In this document: piece by piece, positions 53,104 to 64,000 of the stretch
Layout of the letters: each line of letters opens with the position of its first letter
Position numbering within the stretch: the first letter of the stretch is position 1
Source: Acanthacorydalis orientalis
Taxonomy: Eukaryota > Arthropoda > Insecta > Megaloptera > Corydalidae
NCBI GenBank assembly: GCA_034766995.1
Contig: CM068319.1
Location: 16,729,922-16,793,921, forward strand
Direction of reading: 5' to 3'
DNA length: 64,000 nt
Translations under genes and position numbers: made by a program
The notes under the pieces: model-generated
What the model saw: only the letters and a program-made list of their open reading frames with translations
What the model was told of the DNA's origin: nothing
Database searches by the model: none

Positions 53104-53779
53104 TTTATATATTTTAGTTTTTTTATGGAATGAAATACAACAAATATTTTATATTTGTAATAAGTTCGAATTCATTTTTGTTTTTACCCTCCTCTGTAAA
53201 CAATTCTACACAGCTATTAATAAATTAAACTGACAGATCTCAACATTTACTATTAACAATATTCAAGCAAATGTACAAACTTTAACAAATGGGTAAGTTT
53301 TTGAAGTTCAAAATATCAATACTGTTGAACTTTTATACTGATGTATTAAATTATTTTATATACAATTCATTAATTAAATAATGTAGTCATATACTTGTAA
53401 TCATAAATATATAATCTGTTCGTTATAAACGTTTAAATTAATCTTCGTTACAAAATTCGCCCATGTTATATATTTAAAAAATTTGTCTCCTAAATGTTTT
53501 TGGTATTTAACTCGATTAACTGAAAAGTTAGGGAAAATAATTTTTAAAAACAAATAGTTGCCACTTAAAATTTATTGGTTACTATCGTAATACTTTGGAT
53601 TGGTTGTTTTAAAACTTTAGTAACGGTGCAGTTGTCGACAGACAGCTGAAGACGGTTGTTTTCATATATCAGTCTAATTGGAAATTATATTTCTTTTTTC
53701 AATTAAACTTTTTTGAAAGTAGACATTCATATATTTATAAATTTATATTTACATTTTTACAAGTATATAAACCACAGAA
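53104..53779. promoter_or_regulatory. Head-to-head intergenic region of FIGNL1 and polo (bidirectional promoter candidate)
   Basis: This 676 bp interval separates the FIGNL1 ATG (-) from the polo ATG (+) and holds no other credible gene. Three ATTGG (inverted CCAAT) pentamers lie at 53574-53578, 53599-53603 and 53677-53681 on the polo side. CCAAT boxes bound by NF-Y are common in mitotic gene promoters; that link is inference here. A GC-richer patch at 53621-53660 may hold the polo transcription start. The polo start codon context is ACAGAAATGG. Confidence 0.5.
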
Positions 53780-55539
53780 ATGGCTTCTAAAGAAGATAAT
53801 GAAGAAATTCCAGATCTGATTTATGATCCAAGTAAGAAAATAAAGTATTGTAAAGGACGTTTTTTTGGAAAGGTGAGAAGTGCATTTGTTTCATATGTTG
53901 AAATTTATCAATTTTATCATATTAATAATGTAATGAATGGCATTTAAGAACAATACTTTTGTGTTTGAAGGGTGGTTTTGCAAGATGCTATGAGATAAAA
54001 GATGTGAAAAACGGTCATGTTTTTGCTGGAAAAATAGTATCAAAGAAACTTTTAATGAAACACAATCAAAAAGGAAAAATGACTCAAGAAATTGCTATTC
54101 ATCGATCATTAAATCATAAACATGTTGTTGGTTTTCACAACTTTTTTGAAGATTCACATTTTGTATATATTGTATTAGAGCTATGTAGAAAAAGAGTAAG
54201 TTACATTAAAACATTCTTGAACATGAAGTTAAAAATAATATTACTCATTAATTCATATTAAGTTTTTTGTGAAGTTTATTTTTAATTTTTCTTTTTTTTT
54301 TTTGTACTAAATGATTGAAATGTATATACTGATAATTTATTGTATTAATATGTAATGCATCAAAAAGTGTAATGTATATATATATATATATATATATATT
54401 CACATACATGCATATACACATTTGTATATGGTTTACAATTTGAATTATTTTTTATAAAGTCTATGATGGAACTTCATAAACGAAGAAAAGCACTTACTGA
54501 ACCAGAGACTCGTTATTATATGCGTCAGATATTAGATGGTGTATTATATCTACATAATAATAAAATTATACATAGAGATCTAAAATTAGGAAATTTGTTT
54601 TTAAATGATGATTTAAATGTGAAAATTGGTGATTTTGGATTAGCAACTAAAATTGAGTATGATGGTGAAAGAAAAAAAACTCTTTGTGGCACACCAAATT
54701 ATATAGCTCCTGAAATATTGAGTAAAAGAGGACACTCGTTCGAAGTAGATATTTGGTCAATTGGATGTATAATGTACACATTATTAGTAGGAAAACCTCC
54801 ATTTGAAACAGGAACATTAAAAGAAACATATAGCAAAATAAAGAAATGTGATTATAGGTAATTATTAGTAAATGTTATCATTTATTTTCTAATTTATATT
54901 CTTAAAAAAAATCTATAACAAAAAAAAATATGATCTGTCAATATTTATTTCTAATCTTTTTTTAGTGTCCCAATTACATTGAATGCACCTGCTTCTAGTA
55001 TGATTATTAGTATGCTGCAATCTGATCCAACGTTGCGACCCAGTGTAAAAAAGTTATTAGGTCATGATTTTTTTGTATCTGGCTATTTACCTTTATCTTT
55101 GCCTCTAAGTTGTTTGACAATGGCACCTCGTTTTGATCAAATAGAAAAACAAAATAGTTTAGTAACTCGAAAACCATTACTTGAAGTGAATGGTGCTGAT
55201 ATTCAAATGATGGTTGATTCACCTCGTAAAGGTCCTTTACATACATCTACAGCTTTAAGTAGTGGTAGACATGGAGAACCGGGTCAGGCTACAGATTACA
55301 GAGCCAACCTAATGATTTTACGTGATCAACTCACAGCATTATTAAAGAAAACACCAGGAAGAGACTGTGATAACTTTGGAGATGAAATGACTGATCCTGC
55401 TGCACAACCTGTCATATGGATATCAAAATGGGTTGATTACTCTGATAAATATGGATTTGGTTATGAGTTATCTGATGATGGTGTTGGTGTAATGTTTAAT
55501 GATCAAACTAAATTGATTATGTTGTCAAATGGAGTGTAA

Positions 55540-55596
<57 letters not shown>

Positions 55597-56290
55597 ATAT
55601 TTAAAGATTTTAATTAAATACTACAAAAGTGATTTTTAATGTTTTTTTTTTATTTGCATTGACTTATTAATTAATTATAATTTAATTATAGTTTTTCTTC
55701 AAAATATTATTTTTTTATATGCTTATGATATATTCAAATAATTTACGTTAAAAAAAATAACAAAATTTGAATATTTTTATTTTACAGTAATGTGCATTAT
55801 ATATCACGTGATAATAGAGAGTCCTATATGACTGTAGACAATTTTCCATCAAATTTAGATAAAAAAATAAAATTACTATCTTATTTTCAACGTTATATGC
55901 AAGAACATCTTATGAAAGCTGGAGCTCAAGTTGCTGTTAAGGAATCGGATTCTTTATCACGTATACCTCATCTTCATGAATGGTGTCGAACCAGTTCTGC
56001 TGTAATGATGCATTTGACAAATGGAACAGTTCAAGTAAAATAATTTTAATAACATTTCACTTATTCAGTATTTTCAAAATTGCACAACATATTTTTTCTA
56101 GATCAACTTTTTGGATCACACTAAAATTATTATGTGTCCCCTTATGGCAGCAGTAACCTACATTGATAAAGAAAAAAATTTCAGAACATTTAGATTTCAA
56201 ACAATAGAAGAAAATGGTTGTAGTCAAGGATTAGCATTAAATTTACGTTATGCGCTGGAAAAAATAAACGTTTGGTTAAATGTTAAATAG
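53780..56290 (+). CDS. polo: Polo-like kinase (PLK1 / polo orthologue)
   Basis: Six coding exons: 53780-53872, 53971-54195, 54460-54857, 54966-55535, 55788-56034, 56102-56290. They give 573 aa; Drosophila Polo is 576. The kinase domain comes first: glycine loop split over exons 1-2 ([14 protein letters not shown]), ATP-binding Lys52, catalytic HRDLKLGN (Asp146), DFG at 164-166, and T-loop [14 protein letters not shown] with activating Thr180 (Thr210 in human PLK1). An RKPL D-box-like motif starts at about residue 307. Two polo boxes follow, with phosphopeptide-binding residues Trp394 (in [14 protein letters not shown]), His517 and Lys519 (in LDHTK), equivalent to human Trp414, His538 and Lys540. 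The INFLDHTK segment is one residue shorter than the vertebrate form. It is a Ser/Thr kinase of mitotic entry, centrosome maturation, kinetochores and cytokinesis. Intron 4 carries a (TA)n array that begins right at its donor. Confidence 0.96.
55536..55592. repeat. (TA)n array at the donor of polo intron 4
   Basis: The intron begins GTAAG and then (TA)n for about 50 bp, so the array overlaps the donor's intronic side. Confidence 0.9.
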
Positions 56291-56728
56291 GACCTTTAAT
56301 ATCAATTTTTATGTTGCATTTTAACCATTGAATGTAGATATGATAATTACATCAAAAATTAATGTTTATATTCAGTGAGTTATAATCTACCATTATTCAC
56401 ATTCATACCTGTTTTATATATTTTAATCGACTTGATTTGTTCTTCGTACAGGTATTGTATAAAGGACAAATCAAGTAAAAGTACTGTAAATGTATTAATA
56501 TAAAGAGAACACTGTTTATAAAATGATAAAAAAAAACATTGAATGTCGAGGTTGTTATACCTATATACATTTTTTTAATGAACATATTTAGTTATATAAA
56601 AAATTATTATATATAAAATGTTAATATATGATCAACAGTACTTTAATAATTTTAACTATATATATATATATATATATATGTATCTCATAGTTTAAAAACT
56701 TTTAGATTTTATAAATATAAAAGCAAAA

Positions 56729-56770
<42 letters not shown>

Positions 56771-57010
56771 AATTATTTGATATTTCAAACTATGATAAGG
56801 GTCTATGGAAGTATTTGCATGAATGTTCTTTGTAGGTTGATTAACAATACAAAAATTGTTGAAAATATTTTAAGGCCTATTTTATTAACTTGATTTTTTT
56901 GTCCAATATAATTTTTATTTAAAGTGAAGCCATTTTTTATGTATACATATATATATGTGCAGTATTTTTACATTTTTGAATTGTACATTTAAATATTAAT
57001 AAAACATGAA
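56291..57010 (+). other. Probable polo 3' UTR
   Basis: AT-rich sequence after the polo stop. The first canonical AATAAA that I see is at 56998-57003, with another near 57260. Weaker ATTAAA variants occur earlier (near 56764), so the 3' end is uncertain. The stretch contains (TA)n tracts at 56659-56680 and 56738-56762. Confidence 0.35.
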
Positions 57011-59220
57011 TTCATTTACATTATTTTAGTTATCAGTTAAAAAAATATGTATCTTTTCATTATTGCATTATATCATTGTATATACAATTTTAGTTTGCAT
57101 TACTAAACAAAAATAATAAGTTCTTCAATAACTTTCATATATGATTTGTATGATTTTGTTTAAATTCAGTTCAAAATGACATTACATTGAATTATGTATA
57201 ATGAATATATATTAACAATATAAAAGTACATTAAGTATTAGATGCTGAATTTTTGTTCAAATAAAACTTGTATAAGGAAATTTGTATGTGTTTTGTTAAT
57301 TCATGGCGTATAAATACAATCAAATTAAAGTATATTTGGGTGTCAGTGTTTGAAATCTATACATTTGAAGACTGAAGTGCAACATTCTACTTTTGTATAT
57401 TTTTCATAGATTTTTGTAAAATAATATATAATTGTTTTACAGACTTGAAATATATTTTGATCTAAAAAATGTTTAGATCATTCGTTTTCAAAAAAAATAT
57501 ACAATATTGGAATACATTTAATTAATTAACACACTTTATAATTGCAGGTAATAAAAAAATCACAACTAAAAGATGAATAAAAAATTTAAATAATGAACAA
57601 TGTTCTACATGAATAACATTTTTATTTCAATGTGTCTATTTGCATTAACATTGAATTATCAACATTATTTTTTAACAGAAATGTTAATGTATTTGCATCA
57701 ATTGTAGATTTTATATTTTATGTATGTGGTAGGAAACTGGAGCCTAACCAGAAACGGTGTCTACTGTTCATATTTTAAAAAACAATTATACTTTAAGAAA
57801 TTTCTGTTCGATGACATTACAATGAAATGCAATATTTTTTTTATAATAAATGAAATATTTCAGTTTATTTAACCAATACCAAAAAACATTAAAGGTCTTT
57901 CATATTAAATTAATGAATATTGTTTACATGTATTTAACAAATTATTTTTGAGATAAAGTAACACTACTTTATAATAATCTATTTACATTAAAATGATCCT
58001 ATAGTTTATTACTTATTTTTCTTTTATTATTAATCTTTTTAATAAAAAGTTTTATATTATTTAACACCGATATTTTTTAAACAAAATAACGTCAAAATTT
58101 TAATACCATTAATATCAAAGTTTAACTTATAAAATTGTACAGAGGTAATTTTATTACGATAGTATTTAATATGTTTGACAGCATTTAATTTTGAAAAATG
58201 TATCATCAAAACATTAAATGAATATTTTAGTATTTACTCAAGGATCAAGTATTTACTCATAGGAGGCAATACAATATTAGCTTTCTTCCATTATCATCAT
58301 AATCAACTTGAACATTTGTTATAATAATTTATACTGTAGAATAGAAAAAAATATTTCTAATATAGTACATATGTTGAAAATAATGTTTTTGGTATATCAT
58401 ATTAAAATGTATTTGGCATTATAAAATTTCTTAATTAAAATATAATTTAAATGTACTTTCTTAATTTTCGTTGTATTAAATGAATTTAAATTGTTGATAT
58501 ACTCTATAGCAGAGTTACATTTATTTAGCTTTCGAAACTAAATTTGTTATTATTTCAGTATATCATTGGAACAAATGATTCATTATTTCCAAAACTCTGT
58601 TCTTACTTTTTCATTGACTTTATTCATTATTTATTGTGATTTTATTAATAGATGGTAGTAGAACTATTGAAAATTATTAACACAACCAATTTCATTCCTA
58701 GCACATAATATATACATACATATATATATATATATACACGCACACACACACACACATATACATGCATATATAGTAAACTTAAAAAAGAAATATCTTAAAT
58801 TATATTTATTTTTTTATCAACAGGCGAGTAAAAATCTACTACAATATTTATATCGTTCAGTTTTTCTTTTTTTTTTAAAAAAAAGAAACAAACAAAAATA
58901 GCTGAGTAATAGCGTTTACTAAAATAAAATAATAGGCACTAAAAGTAAAATAAATTTTGTTCTATTATAATCAAAAACAAAATAAATGTTTTATGAAAAA
59001 TAATTTTATGCTGCTGTTTTTGTACGTATATATATATATATATTCAAAATTAACGTTTTAAAAATAAAAGATAATTAAAGATATATTTTTAAAATTAATG
59101 CTTGGTAATTTTTTTTTTTGTAAAAATATCCAGTATTCGTTTATTGAACACTGAATAAATCAAGAAAATATAAGTACAAAATTATAATTATTTGAAACGT
59201 AATATTTTTTCTCGTAAAAT
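57011..59220. other. AT-rich intergenic DNA
   Basis: Contains a (TA)n(CA)n array at 58714-58772 and otherwise unique, low-GC DNA. No credible gene. Confidence 0.6.
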
Positions 59221-59425
59221 AAACTGTGTCGTTTGACCTAGTTTTGAAAATCGTATCGAAGCATGTAACAAAGCCACGCGCGTCGGCATTTTATATAATT
59301 CTCTCTTGGCTGCGTCACGAGCCGATCGGCTTGCTACGACCGGCCTGGCTCATTTCCGTATTGGACGCCGTACGTGTATCATGGTGTTCAAGAATTTTCC
59401 TATACAATCATATTTAACTAGTAAG
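59221..59425 (+). promoter_or_regulatory. GC-richer promoter-like stretch with a splice donor
   Basis: The segment is clearly richer in G, C and CpG than its flanks (CCACGCGCGTCGG, CGATCGGCTTGCTACGACCG). It contains TATATAA at about 59292 and ends in AACTAGTAAGTAATT, a good donor. A 63-residue frame across it is not recognised. I read it as a possible promoter with a first, perhaps non-coding, exon of a gene to the right. Confidence 0.3.
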
Positions 59426-60082
59426 TAATTGTAGTTTTTTTGATTGATTTTTTAAATATATATTTAAATCTAACTAAATTAAAAACATTAACTATTTTTT
59501 AAAGAAATTTTCGAAATGTTTTTACATTTTTCAATAGTTTTCTAAAATGTTTTATCTATCGATGTATGTACTTTAAAAATTTCTTTTTTCTTTTCATTTT
59601 ATTAAATTAGAGAAATATTTAATACTGTATTCAAAATTTAAAGATTCATTTACATATTCATTTCACATTATAGAATATTTTACGATTATGGATGTTATTT
59701 AGCTTATCGAATTAGAAATATTTAATAATTTATTTTAAATGTTATTTTTCTTATTTTTCTACAATATTTCATCGTTTTGGGTAAATAGTAGTCTTTTTTT
59801 ATTTTATTTTATAAAACTAGAAATATTTAAAAAATGATACATTGTTTAAGAACATTCTGTTTAATATTTCATGTCCTTTTTTGTATGAAAATATATAATA
59901 TTTATTATTATTATTAACAATAATTTAATGATAATAAATACTATATTAATAAAAGTATTTAACTTTACTGTATATATAATAAGGTGAAATATTGTCTGTA
60001 TGCGTTCATTATGTAATATTTTTCATGTTAGAGTACCGTTGTCTCTACTTGTACCATAGTCATAAAATATTTTATGTAAACT

Positions 60083-60245
60083 GCCCCTCCCCCCCCTTCC
60101 CAGTACAACGTCACTGGTACCGTTACAATTAGTGAAGACTGGGCTTCCGTTTAGCTGTTCTTTCTACTTTGCTAGTGGCAGTTGAACGTGCCGCGTGTTA
60201 TAATTGTTTTATTTTTATATATAGTTTTTTTTATCGGTAAGAAAT
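60083..60245 (+). promoter_or_regulatory. Second GC-richer promoter-like stretch
   Basis: Begins with a C-rich run (CCCCTCCCCCCCCTTCCC) and continues through unique-looking sequence to TATCGGTAAGAAAT, a plausible donor at 60237. No coding frame. It could be an alternative first exon for the same downstream gene as the stretch at 59.2 kb. Weakly supported. Confidence 0.25.
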
Positions 60246-60370
60246 ATTATTTTTTCGTTAAAGATATTAAAATTAGAAACCTTTAATAATTTATGTAGAT
60301 TTGTGATTATTGAATAATTGTTTTCTGTATTATTTTTATAGAATATCTTACCATTGCTTATATTGTATAT

Positions 60371-60774
60371 ACACATGCACACACAACACACGCACATGTG
60401 CACACACACGTGCCCATGTGCACACACACACACGTGCACATGTACACACACGTGCACATGCACACACACGTGCACATGCACACACATGTGCGCACACACG
60501 TGCACATGTGCGCATACACACACACGTGCACATGTGCGCACACACACACACGTGCACATGTGCGCACACACACACACACACGTGCGCACACACACACACG
60601 TGCGCACACACACACACACGTGCGCACACACACACACACGTGCGCACACACACACACACGTGCACATGTGCGCACACACACACACGTGCACATGTGCGCA
60701 CACACACACACACGTGCACATGTGCGCACACACACACACACACACGTGCACATGTGCGCACACACACGCACACA
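60371..60774. repeat. Minisatellite of (CA)n with CACGTGCACATGTGCG units
   Basis: A run of CA dinucleotides punctuated about fifteen times by CACGTGCACATGTGCG or a shorter CACGTGCG. From about 60415 to 60774 pyrimidine and purine alternate almost without break, including the CG, TG and CA steps, making the tract Z-DNA-prone. Many units contain the E-box palindrome CACGTG. Long open frames exist on both strands only because the repeat lacks stop codons; they encode Cys-Val/His-Thr repeats and are not genes. Confidence 0.9.
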
Positions 60775-60956
60775 AATTCAGTTGTACAATTGTACTCGTT
60801 CTGACATAGTGTCTATTGTGTTCAATGGAAGTCCTTTAGTGCTTAATCGATGCCTAGTTTATTATAGAAAAAGTGTTTGTCGTGTACGCAGCCACTCGTG
60901 CACCATCTATTGCGCTTCTTTTCGCCCATTACTTCTTTGAGTGGTCTAAAAAGGTG

Positions 60957-61545
60957 CTAATCCTTTAGAGTGAAGTTTAGCGAGTATCGTGGATGAAGAA
61001 GACACTCTGATTGCAGTTTCTCGATAGTCACTACCATTACTCGGGTAGTACGGCCTCGAATATTGTCATGTTGTAATAAGACATCAGTACTTAGAACTGT
61101 TTGTTGTTTGGACCTAACTACTGATTGGAGATGATTTCTGGTGGACAACATTGCTACCAGGAATTGTCTTCGATCAATAATCATTTCCAAATGATAATGA
61201 CTTCTGGCTACTACAATCCTACTATAATGCTCGGCTCCATACTTGCCCATGCAATGATAATGACTATCGAGAAACAGCAATTTGAGTGTCTCTCATCATT
61301 CGCCGTACTTGTTAGACCTCACTCCAAGTGATTACCATCTCTTTCGACTAGACAGAGGCAATGAGCAAAATGAAGTTCTTTCAAATTGGTTGAAGAAGTG
61401 CGATAGGTGGTGCAGGAGTGGTTCCGCATCCGACCAAAAGTCTTTTCCTAGAGGAATCCAGGCATTAGTCGAGCGCTGTAGGATTTTCTTGAACAAAATA
61501 GACTACTGGAAGATAGTACAATCATATAACTCCTTGCAATACGCA
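60957..61545. mobile_element. Head-to-head inverted pair of mariner transposase C-terminal fragments
   Basis: On the - strand, 61145 down to 60957 encodes LSTRNHLQSVVRSKQQ, VLLQHDN and VTIEKLQSECLLHPRYS, a catalytic-region stretch like those of SETMAR-type mariners. On the + strand, 61160-61545 encodes the same segment again (ELSSINNHFQ, NARLHTC, then SVSHHSPYLLDLTPSDYHLF), and goes further: WLKKCDRWCRS, QKSFPRGIQALVERC and the end near NKIDYWKIV. Frameshifts and stops occur in both. The arms meet at an imperfect palindrome near 61137-61160. These are different mariner sequences from the 5' derivatives of the left half. Confidence 0.7.
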
Positions 61546-61553
61546 ATGAAAAA

Positions 61554-63719
61554 GTATATATATATATATATATATATATACATACATGCATATTTGAGAC
61601 AAAAATTAATGTACTGAAAAACACTTCTCTATGTTGCATGGTAAAGTAGCAGTGGACGTCGCTGCTATTGTGGAAATGGGATCCAATATAATTACAAATC
61701 AATGAGATTATTTGACTGAATCATTACATCTTGCCACTGGACTTTGAAGTTATATCACTCGGTCTTAACTTTCATCATATCACCATTGACTGGTAAAAAT
61801 TATCATATTTTTACATTAAAATTAAATATTTAGAGAATGAAATTAGAACATTTTAATAATTTAGTAATAATTTTTAGTTATTTTACATTGTTCATTATTT
61901 TTTTTAGAATTTTTACTATCATGAATGAATATTTAAGTATAGAGTAGTTTTGTTTAATTTAAATTAAATTTGATAAATTGTTTTTTTAATTATTTTAAAA
62001 TACATTTTTTTTAATTTTAATTTGTTATATATGTTCTTCTGATTACTGAAGTCGATTTGAAGATTCGTCGTATAACGATATATATTTCTAACATAACACG
62101 TTAGAAGCACTGAAGCAACGTTAAAACCTCGTGATCGAGAAAGATTAGTGATTGATAAAGGATCATAAAGTTAGTTTTCTATATCGTAAATGTAAGTGCC
62201 TCGGGGTTTTGTATCGTGATCGCCCGATCACTTTAACTGTTAATTCATAAAAATCTTTTAGTGAATTCTTCAAATTCATTTTAAGATTGTCCGTGAGTAC
62301 GAACCAGATGTCTAATAAACGTAAAGCTGGGATTGCGTTAAGGGTACAGGATATTTTGGTTTCACCTCTAGGTAGTACTTAAGCGATCGCCCCCTTTGCT
62401 AACTATAATCGTCTGTACGTTTTCGCCACCGAGAAGTCCTCAAACCTGGAGGTGCGAGGCAGTCTGTTTGTTTTGTCCTTTTTTTTCAGGGTTTTTGTGT
62501 TTTGTTTTCCCTAACCTTTATTTTATGAGACACTTTCCGTCTCACTTCCCACTTGTGCTTTAGATTAGACTTTAGAGTAGGTTTTTATGAGAGCGCTCTC
62601 TTTTTTTTTTGTAGCTCAGGTTTTTGACTAGGGTTTCAGGTTTCATTGAGAACCACATCCACATTCTTCGATGACATCACGAAAACGTACATTCGGTTGA
62701 GAAGTGCAGAGCGTGTAGGCGAAAGTGGCGGGCTAGCACGTGGCTGGGGTATCCCCGGGCCTGTAATCCTACACGGGTGTTACTCGGATGCTTCGTACTT
62801 TGCTTTGCTTGTAGTTTTAAATCTATTTAATCATTTTTTTTAACATTTTGTTACTGGGGTGGGGTTTATTGCGAAAATGTTTCACTAAACAGTAAACATT
62901 GTGGTTGATTCAACATGAAGCACACTATTTGAACTATGGTTCCAGTTGATGAAGAAGTGTATCGCACGTTATATGTGTAATCAGAGGATACTGTTATAAC
63001 AATATATTTTGTAAAATGAAAAATGTTTAATATTTCACATTGAATATTTAACACAAACATAAGATTGAAAGTTTGTACAATTCATTAAATCTTAAAATCA
63101 TTTTATTACACTACTCTATACTTCAAAACGAATTTGGAAGATCGCCAGACCGATGTGGATATTAAATATAACATAATAATGGCATAAAAAGTAAGAAAAA
63201 ATAAATACACGATTCAGTAATTACAGTGTGGTTAAAAATCATAAACTTTCAGATGCTTTTGATACCAAATGGATCCATTTTCTCATAAAGATTGTGAATA
63301 CATTGCACTGAAATGTATATCTTTACTACAGGATATGTGTGACGGGAAGTTAAAAATGTCAAGGAAAAAGTTAAAATATAAAATACTATTTTTAAATATA
63401 CATATATAAACATTTGTAGTAATATTTTGTTCTAGGTACTAAATTATTAGTTTTAGCATTGTACTAAGGGTACGATGGATTAAATTTCAGATGCTGAACA
63501 AGGATTACTAAATTATATTGTTTTGGTGCTTGTATAGAATAATGTAATCTTTTATCCAGTCTTCATTTTAAAAGTGTAAGTATTTTATTTAAAAATTTAA
63601 TTGATAAAAAATAAATATGTAGCTTAAAATTGAAATGTAAACATACTATCAATAATTATAAAGTAATAATTAAAGAAAACTTAAGAATATTAACTAATAA
63701 ATTTTTATGTTCCATTAGG
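61554..63719. other. Intergenic DNA with an anonymous GC-richer stretch
   Basis: (TA)n at 61554-61580 ends the mariner pair. 62040-62800 is less AT-rich and contains CTAGCACGTGGCTGGGG and ATCCCCGGGCCTG; it may be the 5' part of a retroelement or gene-regulatory DNA. The 65-codon frame at 62646-62843 is not recognised. Confidence 0.45.
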
Positions 63720-63831
63720 ATTTGTTTAACTCATCGCAGAATTTACAAATAATCGACGAATAAAATAACCATCAGATAAAATTCAGAGATTGCAGTTAAT
63801 TAACCAGAAACTAGAAGCGCTGTATGGCAAA
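63720..63831 (+). CDS. Candidate 5' exon with start codon just before a splice donor (partial gene)
   Basis: A T-rich tract ending TTCCATTAG gives an acceptor at 63719, and GGCAAA/GTAAGTTTT gives a strong donor at 63832. The 112-nt exon has stops in all frames except at its 3' end, where ATG (63824-63826) GCA AA leads straight into the donor. This is the usual look of a mostly untranslated exon carrying the first codons (Met-Ala-...). The rest would lie beyond the window, so no product can be named. The same architecture (micro coding start) is seen in WDR46. Confidence 0.35.
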
Positions 63832-64000
63832 GTAAGTTTTCTCTTTTGAAATTTCAAATTTCATTATGAAAGTAAACAGTTAATTTAAATAAAATAATCG
63901 TGGAAACTTAATATTGTTTAACTGCGTGATTTTTTTTTAAAAAAAACCCTTATGTGAAATATGTAAATTCCTTAATTTTATTAAATATTTAGATTTTTTT

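Noticed and set aside
60215..60940. Long Cys-Val-His-Thr open frames on both strands
   Set aside because: They exist in nearly all frames because the minisatellite lacks stops; they are an artefact of the repeat.

Overview
This 64 kb window is nuclear DNA from an animal, most probably an insect. Three genes with short introns and GT/AG splice sites sit together near 47.4-56.3 kb. The rest is very AT-rich, crowded with long (TA)n microsatellites and with decayed transposons typical of insects: mariner, Tc1-like, piggyBac-like, a transposase that looks like the insect DUF4817/DDE type, and several non-LTR retrotransposons. I cannot place the order or species from the sequence alone.

Layout. 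1-47.4 kb is intergenic. It holds dozens of (TA)n arrays, a family of about 0.5 kb mariner deletion derivatives that all keep the same internal junction (10.4, 20.1 and 44.4 kb) plus partial copies and solo ends (0.9, 4.8 and 14.1 kb), and a Tc1-like 5' end with an IR/DR-type terminus (21.1-21.8 kb). It also holds a piggyBac-like 5' remnant (27.9 kb), a complete piggyBac-type MITE with TTAA duplications (35.0 kb), LINE pieces (8.1, 13.5, 14.6, 26.4 kb and perhaps 41.1 kb) and unclassified palindromic or GC-richer repeats.

47.4-56.3 kb is the gene island: WDR46 (BING4/Utp7-like, small-subunit rRNA processing; +, 10 coding exons, 584 aa), FIGNL1 (fidgetin-like AAA+ ATPase of recombination; -, 7 coding exons, 593 aa) and polo kinase (PLK1 family; +, 6 coding exons, 573 aa). 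All three models were built by hand from splice consensus and reading-frame continuity, and all exon phases join without a stop. WDR46 and FIGNL1 are tail to tail, with stop codons 91 bp apart and poly(A) signals that cross. FIGNL1 and polo are head to head across 676 bp, which probably acts as a shared promoter. The functions (ribosome biogenesis, recombination, mitosis) all belong to proliferating cells, but no operon-like link is implied.

56.3-64 kb is again intergenic. It has two GC-richer, promoter-like stretches (59.2 and 60.1 kb), a 400 bp almost perfectly alternating pyrimidine-purine minisatellite (60.4-60.8 kb), a head-to-head inverted pair of mariner transposase C-termini (61.0-61.6 kb) and, at the right edge, a candidate 5' exon whose ATG lies 8 nt before a strong splice donor (63.72-63.83 kb). 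That exon may begin a + strand gene continuing beyond the window.

I saw no clear new molecular system. The most unusual items are the mariner MITE family that keeps only the DNA-binding part of the transposase, the repeated inverted duplications of mariner sequence, and the long Z-DNA-prone minisatellite.
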